Below, in pieces: positions 44,131-61,377 of a DNA stretch of 64,000 nucleotides (positions within the stretch are counted from its first letter, which is position 1; the number at the start of each line of letters is the position of its first letter). This DNA comes from Micractinium sp. NFX-FRZ (taxonomy: Eukaryota > Chlorophyta > Trebouxiophyceae > Chlorellales > Chlorellaceae). The stretch is from NCBI GenBank assembly GCA_029339195.1, contig JAPTJF010000001.1, positions 1 to 64,000 on the forward strand, written 5' to 3'. The translations under genes were made by a program, and so were the position numbers. The notes under the pieces are model-generated. The model worked only from the letters and a program-made list of their open reading frames with translations, was not told where the DNA came from and made no database searches.

Positions 44131-47100
44131 ATGCAAGCCATGCCATGTGCTAGCGGCGTGCATGCGGCAACCGCCCCAGCCGTCTGCAGTCGGCAGCCCC
44201 GCCTGTCGCAGGCAGCCGCTTGGCAGCGCTGTAGCAGCAACGGGGGGCCAGCCATGTGCGCTCCGCCCGCAGGCCACCGCGCGGCCGCTGCGGTGCGCGC
44301 CTCAGCGGCTGCCGCGGCGGGCGGCATCGAGCGGGCGGAGGGCGTCCGGCCAGAGATTGACGCTGTTATTGCCACCGCACTGGACCAGTGTCTGACCGAC
44401 ACTGACTTGGGCATGGGCAAGAAGTACACGGTGGGCAAAGCAGCGTGCTGGGCTGAGGAGGGAGGGGCTGGGCTGAGGGGCGGTGGGGAGGGTGGGCGCC
44501 TGCCCTCTCGCATCGGTTGCTGCCTGCTCCCACCTGTTGACTGGGCCACCATATGCTGCCTGCCCCCCTTGAATTTGCCCAAGCACCTGTATTCCATTTG
44601 CCTTCGACTGCCCGACCCTCGTGCTTTGTGCGGATACTGTTGCATGCAGCCATGCTGGCAGGCACAGCTAGCTGTGGCCGCTGCTGCTCCTGTTGCTGCC
44701 GCGTTGCTGGCAAGGGAGCATTCGCTGTGCAGGCAGCGGCTGCACTGTCTATGGACCTGGAATCTCACTGCTGCTGCTACTGCTGCAAGCACTCTCGGCG
44801 TGCCTGATCATCCCCGGCTTGCTTGCTCCCTCCCCAACGTGGCAGGGCAAGGTGCGCGACACATACGACCTGGGCGACAAGCTGGTGATTGTGACGACGG
44901 ACCGGCAGAGTGCATTTGACCGCCTGCTGGCCGCCATCCCCTTCAAGGGCCAAGTGCTCAACCAGACGAGCGCCTGGTGGATGGAGAAGACGGGGCACAT
45001 TGTGGGCAACGCGCTGCTGGCAGGTAGGCAGACGGGTGTGGCAGTTGCGTGTTAGGGATCAAGGGCATGCTGCTCGCAGGTGGGCTGTGGATGGAGACGA
45101 CGCGGCACATTATTGGGAGCGCGCTTGCTGGTGGTTGGGGGAGATTCAATTGAAAGTGGTTGGGGATGCACTGCCGGCGGTTGGGCGGCATTGTAGTTGG
45201 TATGGTGGGTGTCCAGGGGTTGGGACAAGGGAGGCGAGTGGGAGGGTGTGCAGGGCGTGCAGCCGCGCCTGCAGTCGGGCAGACGACACGTCTGCAGCAG
45301 CAGCAGCAGCAGCACTGGCGGCGGCACTGCTCGAACCCCATGAACGTTGGCTGAACCCCATGAACGTTGGCTGCTCTCCTGCCCGTTCCCCACCCGCCCC
45401 TCCCCCCCAACCCTGCCCCCGCCCGGCTGCCTTGCCTCTGCCCTTTCCCCCTCCCCGCGTGCCGCCCACATGCAGTGCCCGACGCCAACGCCTGCATCAT
45501 GAAGAAGTGCACCGTCTTCCCAGTGGAGTTTGTGTGCCGCGGCTTCATGACTGGTGAATGGGTGCTGCCTGCCCTTGCGCTCTGTGTGTGCAAGTGTGTG
45601 CCAGTGTGTGCTTTCTTCTGTGACAGAATGGGGCATGCGCTGTGGGTTGGAGTGCAACCGGTGGGTGGGGCGGGAAACGGTTGCACATACATGCATCATG
45701 TCATTAGGGGCATATGTGTTGCATGCTCAAGCCGCCATCTGCCGCCGTGGCCTTGCGTACCGAGCGGCACTGTCATCTGACCACACAATGCGGTGCTGCG
45801 CCCCTCCCCCTGCTGCAGGCAGCACCGACACCTCATTGTGGACCCACTACAAGGCGGGGGAGCGCGAGTACTGCGGCAACTCTTTCCCTGACGGCATGCG
45901 CAAGAACGACAGGCTGGCGCAGGTGGGTGACCGGGTGTGTGTGTGTGGGCCATGCTCTTTGATTGGGGACTAAAGTTATTGGGGTGGGGTGAGGTAATTT
46001 AGGTCCAGTGGGGTTGGAGAATGGCGGGGCACGCCCAAGAGTGACAGGGCTGGTACCGGCGGGTGCCTGCACAGCCCACCATGGCAGTGCCCATCCGCTC
46101 CCCACAACAACTGGCTGCCTCCCCAACCCTTGCTGCCCTGCCCTGCCCCACCCTGCCCCTCTCCTTTTCAGAACGTGATCACCCCCACCACCAAGGCGGT
46201 GGACCATGACGTGCCCATCAGCCCGGCGGAGATTGTGGCGCAGGGGCTGATGTCGCAGGTGGGGCGGGAGGCGGGGAGGGAGGGCGCGTGTGGGTGTTTG
46301 TTCACGAGTGGTGGCGGGGTGGGGGACACGGAATACGGGGCGCAGTGTGGGGCGCAGTTCTGGCCGGCAGGGAGGGGGGCGTGGCCCCCGCCCCTGCACA
46401 CGCACCCTGCCCCGCGCCTGCATCCCATCCAGCTCACCTGCCCCGGCCCCGCCCTGCCCCGGCCGAGCGGCAGCAGGACCGTGGTACACGGCGAGCGCTG
46501 CCGCCCTTCACCTGTGGCTGCCACGACCTCTCTGCCCCACCTGATGTAAATCCCGATTTCCCCTCCCTACCGCACCCTGCAGGAGGACTGGGATGCTGTG
46601 AGCGCCGCCGCGCTGGCGCTGTTTGCGTTTGGCCAGGAGCAGGCGGCGCAGCGCGGCCTGCTGCTGGTGGACACCAAGTACGAGTTTGGGAAGGACGACC
46701 AGGGTGAGTGAGCCAGCTGCTGTTCCTTTACGGACAAGATTTGTACACCAAGTGTAGTAAGGGGGAAAGGGGGGAAAAGAAGGGCAGGGGTGGGAGGAGC
46801 CGCCATGCAGTTGGACGCAATCCAAGAGCACAGATGGTTCTAGCTACCATGTCTTACCTTGTCCCCCGCCCTGCACCCCCACCCCCTATGCTGTTGACCT
46901 CCCCCGCCAGGCAACATCCTGCTGATTGACGAGATCCACACACCCGACAGCAGCCGCTACTGGCTGGCAGACTCGTACGAGCAGCGGCACGCAGAGGTGG
47001 GCGGGCGGGTGGGGGGTGGTGGCGGTGTTTGCAGGGACAGGTGAGGGGCAGGGCCAGGAGCCTCACCCACCCCAGCAAGCAAGTAAATAGCCGGCTACCA

Positions 47101-48210
47101 GAACATCTGCGTTCGAAATTTTGAAAATAGCCAGTCCATTGAAACATCCCTTGAGTCACCGCCCCGGCCCCACAACCCGCCTCCGAACCGCTCTCCTGCC
47201 GCAGGGCCAGGAGCCGCAAAACATTGACAAGGAGTTCCTGCGCCTCTGGTTCCGCGCCAACTGCGACCCATACAACGACCCGGTGGGTGGGCCGGGGCTG
47301 CACTGTATGTGTTGAAGACTTGTGGGTGGGCGGTTTGTGCCCAACTGCGACCCGCGTAGGGACTGTCGTGAGGGGCGGACACTGCACTGGTGGGTGGGGG
47401 AAGCGGTCAAGCAGGGGCTGGCTGGGGCCGGCTGGGGATAAGGCCTGAACGGGGCTGGCATTGCAGCTGGGAGGGGTGATCTTGTGCAAGCGGCAGGGTC
47501 AGCATCAGCCCACCCATGCACCGGCTGCTCAAGTCTTCTCTCGGGCCTGCACAGCCTGCCGACGGCTCCCCCGCTCCCGCTCCCGCCTGCCGCAGGTGCT
47601 GCCCCAGGCGCCAGCAGAGCTGCGCAGCGAGCTCTCGCGGCGGTGAGTGCTCCACACAATGTGCATGGTGGTTATTGGACGGGATGTTTTTGTTTATCTG
47701 GACTATCATTAGGCATTAGGTCAGGCTGACAGTAGATCAGTTCTGTCCAGTTGCAGCGAGCTCACGGCGGTGAGTGTTGCGTAGGACGGGCATGCTGGTT
47801 ACCAGTGGTTTGGCTATGGATTGACTGTGACGTGCACGTGAACAGTGGATCGCTCCACAGCTGCACAGTGAGGTCCCGCGGCTGTCAGTGACAGGCCAGC
47901 CACAGTGCAGCTGCCCGCAAGCCAGGCAGCCAGCCGGCTGCTGGGTGGCGAGCGGTGCGGCCGTCTCCCTTGCCCTGCCTGCCAGCAAACATGCCCCCCT
48001 GTTGTGTGTGCCCCCCTGTGGGCACTCCTGTGTGATCCTCAGTGTGCACGGCGTACAGCCCCTCACCGCTGCCCCCTGCCCGTGCCACCGTGCAGGTACG
48101 TGCTGCTGTACGAGAAGATCACTGGGCAGGCCTTCCAGCCCGCATCGCTAGAGGACGAGCCGGCGGCGCGCATGCAGCGAAACGTGGCGGCGGCGCTGGA
48201 GGCGCTGTGA
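44131..48210 (+). CDS. purC: phosphoribosylaminoimidazole-succinocarboxamide (SAICAR) synthetase, plastid-targeted
   Basis: Ten exons (44131-44430, 44846-45023, 45476-45553, 45819-45922, 46172-46258, 46583-46703, 46911-46996, 47205-47282, 47596-47642, 48096-48210) give 397 residues. The first ~65 residues are Ala/Ser/Arg-rich and lack acids, as expected for a chloroplast transit peptide. The catalytic domain carries the family signatures [100 protein letters not shown] and [12 protein letters not shown]. The enzyme joins CAIR and aspartate using ATP in step seven/eight of purine synthesis, which is plastidial in plants. All core motifs are intact and the length fits the plant enzyme. A TGTAA word follows 81 bp after the stop. 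Confidence 0.97.
45333..45374. repeat. 20-bp direct tandem repeat
   Basis: GAACCCCATGAACGTTGGCT occurs twice in succession in the second intron of the SAICAR synthetase gene. Both copies are identical. Confidence 0.85.
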
Positions 48211-48827
48211 CCGCGCCGTGCACAGCACGCCGCAGGCGGCCAATGGAGCACTGAGACGCGTTTGTATGCATAGTCTGGTTCTATGCACCTTGTAACTCTG
48301 CTGCCATTTGCGCCGGAGTGAACATAGTTGTGCAGGGCGGGTGTACACACGGGCGCAAAACGTGGCGGGTCAGCAGTGATGTGTCGTCATAAAATGGTGG
48401 GGTCTCTCAACCAAGGGGGGCGTCGTCATATCGCTAAGCAGGGCCCCGGGGCCTGAGAGGCGGGAAAAAATGTTGGTTGCTTGGCGGGGCGGGGGGGGCG
48501 GGGCCCTGCCGCATACGCCGCCATTTGTTGTGTTCAAGTGGCGGGTGCTGGTTCCTGTTGGCGCGTGGTGCGGTGCAATCCTCCGATAGTTGCTGTGCTG
48601 AATGGCGCGGATGGCTGACAGAACGTGTGTGGCGTGACCGAGGTAAAACCGGGCAGCTGGTATCGGGGACTCAGGATGGGGGAAGGGAGGTGGGGGACAA
48701 AACGGTAGTCATACATGGGGAGTGTAACCGGGACAGGAGCTGCAGTCGATCAACACAGTCCCAGCTGCTCGAGTTCGGCCGTGCGGTCGCCGGTGGTACA
48801 GCTTCCAGGCAGCTGCCCAACAAGAAC
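48211..48827. other. convergent intergenic region
   Basis: Holds the 3' UTRs of SAICAR synthetase (plus) and FLVA (minus). Apart from the TGTAA word at 48291 nothing recognisable is seen. Confidence 0.5.
48291..48295 (+). terminator. candidate polyadenylation signal TGTAA for SAICAR synthetase
   Basis: The only TGTAA word close to the stop codon (81 bp away), in a less GC-rich 3' UTR typical of green-algal mRNA ends. Confidence 0.6.
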
Positions 48828-51800
48828 TTAGTAGGTGGTACCAATCTTGCGGTAGTGCACCACGCTCTGCGAGAGGGTGGCAGCAGCAGCAGCAGCAGCG
48901 GGTTCAGGCGGGGCCCAGCAGCTCACGCTAGTCTGCAGGCGACACTGCGTGTGCAGCCGGCCATCTGATCCCCCTTGCCTTTGAACGCTACCACCCCGAC
49001 CCAGCCCCGCCCTCTAGCCCGTGTGCGCCCCTCGCCCCGCATCCCATGCGCCAACAGCGGTCCTCCCCCCACTCGTTGCCCTCCTCTATCCTCGGGTACA
49101 CTCCGCCATCCATTCCTCATCCACCCCATCTCCCCATCCACCCATCACACCTAAACCTCACCTGTGCCGAATCATCCACCACCTTGCCGCTCTCAACCGT
49201 TGCATACACAATGTAGTGATCACCCGCCTCCATGCGCTGCGGGCAGCACGGGCAGCGCAGAGGGTTTGTCAGTAAGTGGGGCGGTGCACGGAGCTCGGGC
49301 AGCACAGGCAGTGCAGGACGGTGAGAGTTGGGGTGAACATGCGGGTCAGAGGGCCGTGCAGAGGCGCAAGCGTGGGCAGGGCGGGCGGGCAGAGCGTGCA
49401 GGGCAGGCATGCAGGGGCAGCACCGCCGCGCAGGTGCAAGCGCAGCAAACACAGGCGGCAGCCAGGCGGTTGCATGTGGTGGGAGGCGCCCCCTGCCCCT
49501 TTGACCCCCCCCGCTCCCCCCGCTCCCCCGCCCGCACCTGCGCCACGCTGCACTCCAGGTAGGCGGCCGCCTGGGGCAGCACCGCCGCCCCGCTGGGCCC
49601 CTCTGACGCCTTCACATCCATCCCCGCAAACCGGTCCTCCGCCGGCTTGAACGGCTTGATCAGCTGCTTCATCACCGCCTTCTCCTTGCCCTCGGCCAGC
49701 ACGTTGAGCACAAAGCCGGCGCCCACGGGCAGCATGGACTCGACGGCGCGGTCGCGCTTGACGGCCACCGTGAGGCCGGGCGGGTCAAAGGAGGCCTGTG
49801 GTGCGGGGGAGGCAGGGAAGCGGGGAGTAAGGGAGGGAGTTGGGTGAGGGGGAAGCACGGACCTCACCTCCACTCCTGGCAGCACTGGCTGGCTATACCA
49901 GCTTCCCATCAGCCCATCCATTGCTAGTGTAGATTAGGTAAATGTGATAAAGACCCACCTGGCTGACCCAGCTGGCGAGCATGGCGCCCTGCGCATCCCC
50001 ATCCTTGGCCGTCAGCACGCACAGCGAGCCCAGCACGCGGCCCAGCGCCAGCGCCTTGCCGTTTGCAGTGTCGGCCACTGCAGGCAGGGCAGGGAGGGGA
50101 GGGAGGGCCGGGGTGCTGGTTAGAGGCTGTGGGAAGGCAGGGCAGGCGCTGGGTCCACCCGACAGCCTGACGGCTGACAGCCGCTCCCCCGCATTTTCAC
50201 TTCTTGGGACAGATACACGCTCCACCACCCCGCTCAACCCCAACACAGTCAGCCAAGGGAGAAAGGAGTGCAGCATGCCTGCCCACCCGACAGCTTGGCG
50301 GCCGACAGCCGCTCCTTGCGCTTCTGCGCCCGCTTGATCTCCTGCGCCAGGTCCAGCCCGCTCTCCTCGCACAGCTGCAGCGTCTGGGGCGTGGGCTTGA
50401 ACTTGCAGCGCACGGGGTCAAAGGCGAAGCGGAAGCCGGCGTCCTGCAGGGGGCAGAGGGCAGGAGTGGGTGGAGGGAGGGAGGGGGCACCGAGAAAGGG
50501 GTGTGGACGGAGTGCGTGAGAGCGGCACGGGGGGTCAACGGCACAGCGGGAGCCGGCGTCCTGGTGGGGTGGGAGGGGAGAGGACGTGTAGTCGACACAG
50601 AGGGCGTGCCATGGAAATGGGGCTGGCTGGGCGGGCTCCTGGTGTGGTGCTGCGAGGCTAAGGTGAGGGCAGGATCCGACTGCTGCCTTGCCGGCACACC
50701 CGAGGCTGAGGTTGGCACCACACAACACACTCCCCCCTCCCCCCTTACAAAAAGCCCCTTGCACACCAAAGACACTTGCAATGCCCCCAGATGACCCCCG
50801 CCCCCGCACCTTGATCCGCCTCTCCATCATGTCCACCGCCCCTTCTCTGTGCCTGCCTCTTCACACCGCCCCCCACACGCCAACATACACACCAAAGTCG
50901 CATGCCACCCACGCATACACACCAAAAGTCGCATGCAGTGCCCCCCCGATGCGCCCCCTCAAGCCACCTTGAGCCGCTTCTCCATCATGTCCACCGCCTC
51001 CCCGCTCCACCCAAAGCTGCCAAACACGGAACATGGGACCTGCAGCAGGGGGGAAGAGCCAGGCGGGCGGTCAGGGGTCGGCAGGCCGCCAAGGACAGGC
51101 AGGCGGCCCAGGAGGTGCCCGTGAGGGGGAAGCAACGGCAGGTCCACACACCGAATCAAACATGCTGTGGAACGATCAGAGGGGAAGGAGGCCACCGGCT
51201 GCTGCCCAGGGGTCAGCAAGGCTGCACCTCTCCTCCATGCGCGCCAGCGCTACCAAGCCCCACCTGACCTAGCTTTCGCGTCACCTTTGTGCACCGTGCA
51301 CCTCCCCCGCGCCGCCCTCCACCCAGCGCAAACCCAACCCAGACTCACCGAAACTAATGGAGCCTGGCAAGCCATGCCCACCCTGCAAACCTCCCTGCCT
51401 CCCCAACTCCCCCATCCTCTGAACCCTTACACCTTCTTGGCATGTGAGTTGCGGATGATTTTGGTGCCCAGCAGGTAATGCCCGCCCTCCAGACTCCCCA
51501 CCTACCCTCCTGTAACCAACACACCTGCTTGGCGTTTGAGTTGCGGATGATGGTGCCCAGCGCGGTCTGCACCTGCGTGGGCATGTGCCCCCCCAGCGTG
51601 GGGCTGCCCAGCACAAAGCCGGAGCAGCGGTCCAGCAGGCCGTCCAGCTCATCCAGCCCAGCGCTCTCCAGGTTGAGCGTCTCCACAGCCACTGCAGTAC
51701 AGGGGTGGAGCAAGATGACTTGTACTGTATGGTGGTGCAGTCCTGAGGGCCAGCAGGCCGTCCAGCCGGTGACCATGCCATGTGGCCCTCCAGTGCCCAA

Positions 51801-54800
51801 TGCACTTGGCAGTACCCTCATACCAGCACCCCGTACTGTAGTGCCCACCCACCTCCCGCCTTGGTGATGCCATGAGAGATGGCCTGCGCCAGGCCGGCGG
51901 TGTTTCCATACGCGGATGCATACAGCACCGCAACGCTGCCTGTGGCCGCCACCTCCAGCTGCTGCGTCGTCCACTCGCCATACCTAGAGAACATGAGGAA
52001 GAGGAGGGAGGGGGTGGAGGGAAGGGGTCAGCCGCACAGATGGGCAGCATCCATAGCAATCGATTCAAGGGGACAAGCCTCTGCGCAGCCCGGCAAGTGC
52101 CCCCCGGCTGTCGCAGTACCCCACCCACCCCCCCGCTATGCACACGGAACCGAGTATGCGCTGCTGCCGCAAGCCCCTATTGAAGTGGCTGCCTGCTGCT
52201 GCTGCTGCTGCTGCTGCTGTGGTGCTGCTGGCTCCATGCTGCCAACCACGACTGCAGGCCACCACCACGACCACCAATCCCACCACCCCCAGAGCCAACC
52301 GCCTCATGCACCCACGAGCTCGGAGAGCCACTGCCGCTACAGGCACCGCAGACACCTCTCCTGCAGTCTGCCTGGCACACGTGCTGGCCCACCCCCGACC
52401 GCCTCACCTGCCCACGAGCTCCGTCAGCGACTGCCGCACCATGGGGCCGTGCATGGGGGCGATGGCGGCCACCGCCAGCGGCTCCGCCACGCCGTCGTCT
52501 GCCCCCATGGTCAGCTCGGTCAGCAGGTCTGCCAGCTTGCTGAGCGGGGCCAGCATGGAGGCCAGGGGGCCGCTGCCGGCGCGGGACTGGGAGGCGTTGA
52601 TGTTCAGGCGCTCCAGCGCGGCTGCAGGGGCAGGGCACATGATTGGCAGTTTGTAAGGAAGGCGGCGACATGTAACGATGGAGATTGCAAGGCGTTGATG
52701 TTCAGGCACTCCAGCGCGGCTGCAGGGGTGTACAGCAGTTTGTTATGTAGGCGGTCATATGTGGAAAGTCCATACATGGGTGGAGGGTGCGAGGCGTTGG
52801 TGTTGAGACGCTCAAGGGCGCCTGCAGGGGCAGGGCACAGGTGTGCAGCAGTTTGTTTGCAGCCTAGCCGGGCACTCGGACACAGGATAGAAGGAAAAAA
52901 GGAAAAATGCCCGGTGCATGGCGGGGCACGAGGGCAAGCATGCAGTAAAAATGGTGCTACTGCACCAGCACCCGCACATATGATCGCAGCAGAAAGGACC
53001 ACTCACCGGCTGTCTGGCGGGCGGCGGGGGCCAGCATGCAGTCGAAATAGTACTTCCAGTCGGCGCCGTACTCGCTCCACCCCCAGTCGGCGCGCGGCCC
53101 GTTGCGACCATCGGCCGACACGCTGGGCGGGGCGGCGTGGGCGGAGAAGAAGTTGCTGCTGAACAGCAGCTTGTCTGCATGGGGAGCGTGGGTGGAGCGC
53201 TCAGGTGATGAGGCGGAGGGTACGCGAGTGGGCAGAACAGAAATGGCTGCTGCTGAGCAGCAGCTTGTTTGCTGGGGCTGAAGGTGGAGAGAAGCATGGC
53301 GCTGGTGGGCCGCAGGTGGCCGGCAGCTGCAGGCAGTCGCCACCTCACGCCCCACCCCACCCCAGACGTGCGTCAACCCGCCACCACACCCCACCCCACC
53401 CCACCTGCCCTGCCCACCTTCCTCGCTGTACACGGCGGTCAGGTCTGGCCAGCGCGGCGTGGGCACGGGGATGAAGCGCAGCGAGCGCCCCTTGCCCTGC
53501 CCCTTTGCCGACAGCCGCAGCTCGCTCCCCCTGCTCACCACCTCCACCTGCACCCCCTTGAGCGCCCCCGCCAGCGCCTCGTCAGCAGCTGCCCGGTCGT
53601 TGAGCAGCTGCAGCGCCGGGTTGGTCAGGCTGAGCTGGACGCCCCGCTGGCGGCAGGCGCGCAGCACGGCGGCCAGCACGGTCAGGCGCTCGGGCGTGAG
53701 GCGCGTGATGATGATGTGGCGCAGCGTGTCGGCGGCGCCCATCGCCTGCAGCTGCCCCGCAAAGTCGGCGTCCAGCACGCGGCTGGGCACGTCGATCAGC
53801 GCCTCATAGGCGCCAGAGGAGCCCTGCACCACACACACACACAAGGGCGGGCCGTGGGCATGGGGTGGGGTCACAACCTTGGGCATCACACAACATAACA
53901 GATTCGTGGGGCGTGCAGGCTGGACGCATGCTAGCAGATATGGGCGACCTTTGGCCAGCAGCCCCAACAGTTGGTTCAAGCACACGCCGAGCGCAGTGTG
54001 CGACATGCCGTTCTATGGGCCGTGCTGGTGATGCTTGTCCCCTTCCTCCTCAGGGTTGCCACTCCACAGGCAGCAGTGGCGGAATGCCGCACCCCCGCCG
54101 TGGCACACCCCACATACACCCACACCACTGCCTGCACATCTTCTGCCCCCAAAGCATCCACGCACCCTGAGCAGGTATGCGTTGGTGGTGGTGCCCCTCC
54201 TCAGGTTGAACTCCACCTCCGGCAGCCGCTCGCCGCAGGCCACCCTGACCGCGTCCACCCCCTTTGACACGGTCACCACCTCGATGCTGGCGGGGTACTT
54301 GGTCTCGGGAGCGGCGGGGCCGGGCGGGGCCTGCGGCGGAGCAGGGGGGTGAAGGAAGGACAGGGGGCACGGCACGTGTTAGGCGGCAGAGGGGTGGCAA
54401 GAGAGGGGCATAACGAGAGGATACCCTCTGGCAGGAGGCGCTGCCACACAGTCGGGGGAGGGGCACTGGATCTTGAGGTGTCGCCAGCACCGGCTCCGTG
54501 GGGCAGGCATGGCGGGGAGCCCGGGAAAACAAAGCAGTGCAGCAGAGGTGTGATGTGGATGTGGGTGGCATGCCTGGGAGGGGAGGGTGTATGGGCAGGC
54601 ACGGTGACATGGGGGAAGACGGGACCGTTGAGTGCCGAGGCGGCGGAAAGTTCAAAATGTATGTGGGTACCAGCGGCGGGCAGCAGGCAGCAGCAAGCGG
54701 CACAGGCGTGGCACTCACCGCCTGGACCTGGGCCTGCAGGGAGCTGGAGGCGGTGTTGGCCACGAGCAGGCGGGAGCCCCTGCTGCCGCCCTGCCGCCCC

Positions 54801-54949
54801 CGCTGCTGCTGCTGGGCGCAGGGCTCGCCGCAGAATGGGTGGCGGGCCGCGCTGTTGCTGCCGGCCCACTTGGGTGCCTGGCGGGCTGCTGGCTGGCCAG
54901 CGGGAGCCAGGGCCGCTGTGGGGGCCCTGGACAGTGCCGTGGGCTGCAT
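48828..54949 (-). CDS. FLVA: flavodiiron protein A (Flv1-like), chloroplast O2 photoreduction
   Basis: Thirteen exons give 733 residues in phase: 54949-54719, 54330-54166, 53823-53418, 53174-53007, 52621-52408, 51983-51853, 51691-51525, 51039-50968, 50443-50287, 50077-49959, 49795-49538, 49236-49162, 48866-48828. Residues 1-75 form a basic, acid-poor transit peptide. Next is a beta-lactamase-like domain in which the usual H-x-E-x-D-H iron ligands are replaced: the equivalent stretch reads IITRLTPERLTV, the mark of the Flv1/FLVA type with a non-canonical diiron site. A flavodoxin domain follows (VAVLYASAYGNTAGLAQAIS, DRCSGFVLGSPTLGGHMPTQ, VFGSFGWSGEAVD), then a flavin-reductase domain (ASWVSQASFDPPGLTVAVKRDR, GDHYIVYATVESG) ending VVHYRKIGTTY-stop. 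FLVA pairs with FLVB to pass electrons from photosystem I to O2. It is divergent from FLVB. Several introns carry exon-edge copies. Confidence 0.95.
50155..50570 (-). repeat. copies of both edges of FLVA exon 9 in the flanking introns
   Basis: 50529-50570 repeats the start of the exon beginning at 50443; 50155-50195 repeats its end (50287), including the GTGGAC/GTGGGC donor region. Both are degenerate but readily aligned by eye. Confidence 0.75.
50807..50842 (-). repeat. copy of the FLVA exon 8 end plus donor
   Basis: Repeats the last 10 codons of the exon ending at 50968 (AVDMMEKRLK; here AVDMMERRIK) with its own GTGCGG donor, so it could act as an alternative or cryptic splice site. Confidence 0.8.
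51429..51476 (-). repeat. copy of the FLVA exon 7 end plus donor
   Basis: Matches the exon end at 51525-51566 (TIIRNSNAKQ; here TKIIRNSHAKK) and keeps a GTGTAA donor-like sequence. Confidence 0.8.
52691..52835 (-). repeat. two copies of the FLVA exon 5 start in the upstream intron
   Basis: 52691-52730 and 52791-52835 repeat the acceptor and first codons of the exon starting at 52621 (ALERLNINAS; here ALECLNINAL and ALERLNTNAS). All three keep a CCTGCAG acceptor, giving a ladder of potential 3' splice sites about 100 bp apart. Confidence 0.85.
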
Positions 54950-55302
54950 ACCGCTCACTTGCTGGCCCGTCTGCGCAGCTGGCCTGCCCGAGTTCTGTGC
55001 GTTGGGGAGTGGCGTGTGTCGGCGGATCAATAAGCTCCTGATTGCCCTCCGAAACGGCCGAAACGGTGTGCAAGGCCTGCATTGATGCACGCTCGCCGTT
55101 GACACGCGATATTGCCAGGCTGGCAGCCGGACTCTACCATGCCAGTGATGTAAACACGCCCAAACGACGCTTGTGCGCCCCCAAAGGACTGGGGGGGGAC
55201 CACTCACAAATACTTGATCACCGAGCGCCGGCCTGTGTCGCCGCGTGCACAGCCCCTGCCACACCAACTTCAAGCTTGCGGGCTGCGCACCTGCGCCCCA
55301 CG
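54950..55302. promoter_or_regulatory. shared divergent promoter of FLVA and FLVB
   Basis: 353 bp separate the ATGs at 54949 (minus) and 55303 (plus). The proteins act as a heteromer, so a bidirectional promoter would co-express the subunits. No canonical TATA or light-responsive element can be named with confidence. Confidence 0.6.

Positions 55303-61377
<6,075 letters not shown>

Noticed and set aside
45240..45330. CAGCAG-rich stretch as a coding Gln tract in SAICAR synthetase
   Set aside because: It lies between a clear donor (45024) and acceptor (45475) and would disrupt the conserved domain.
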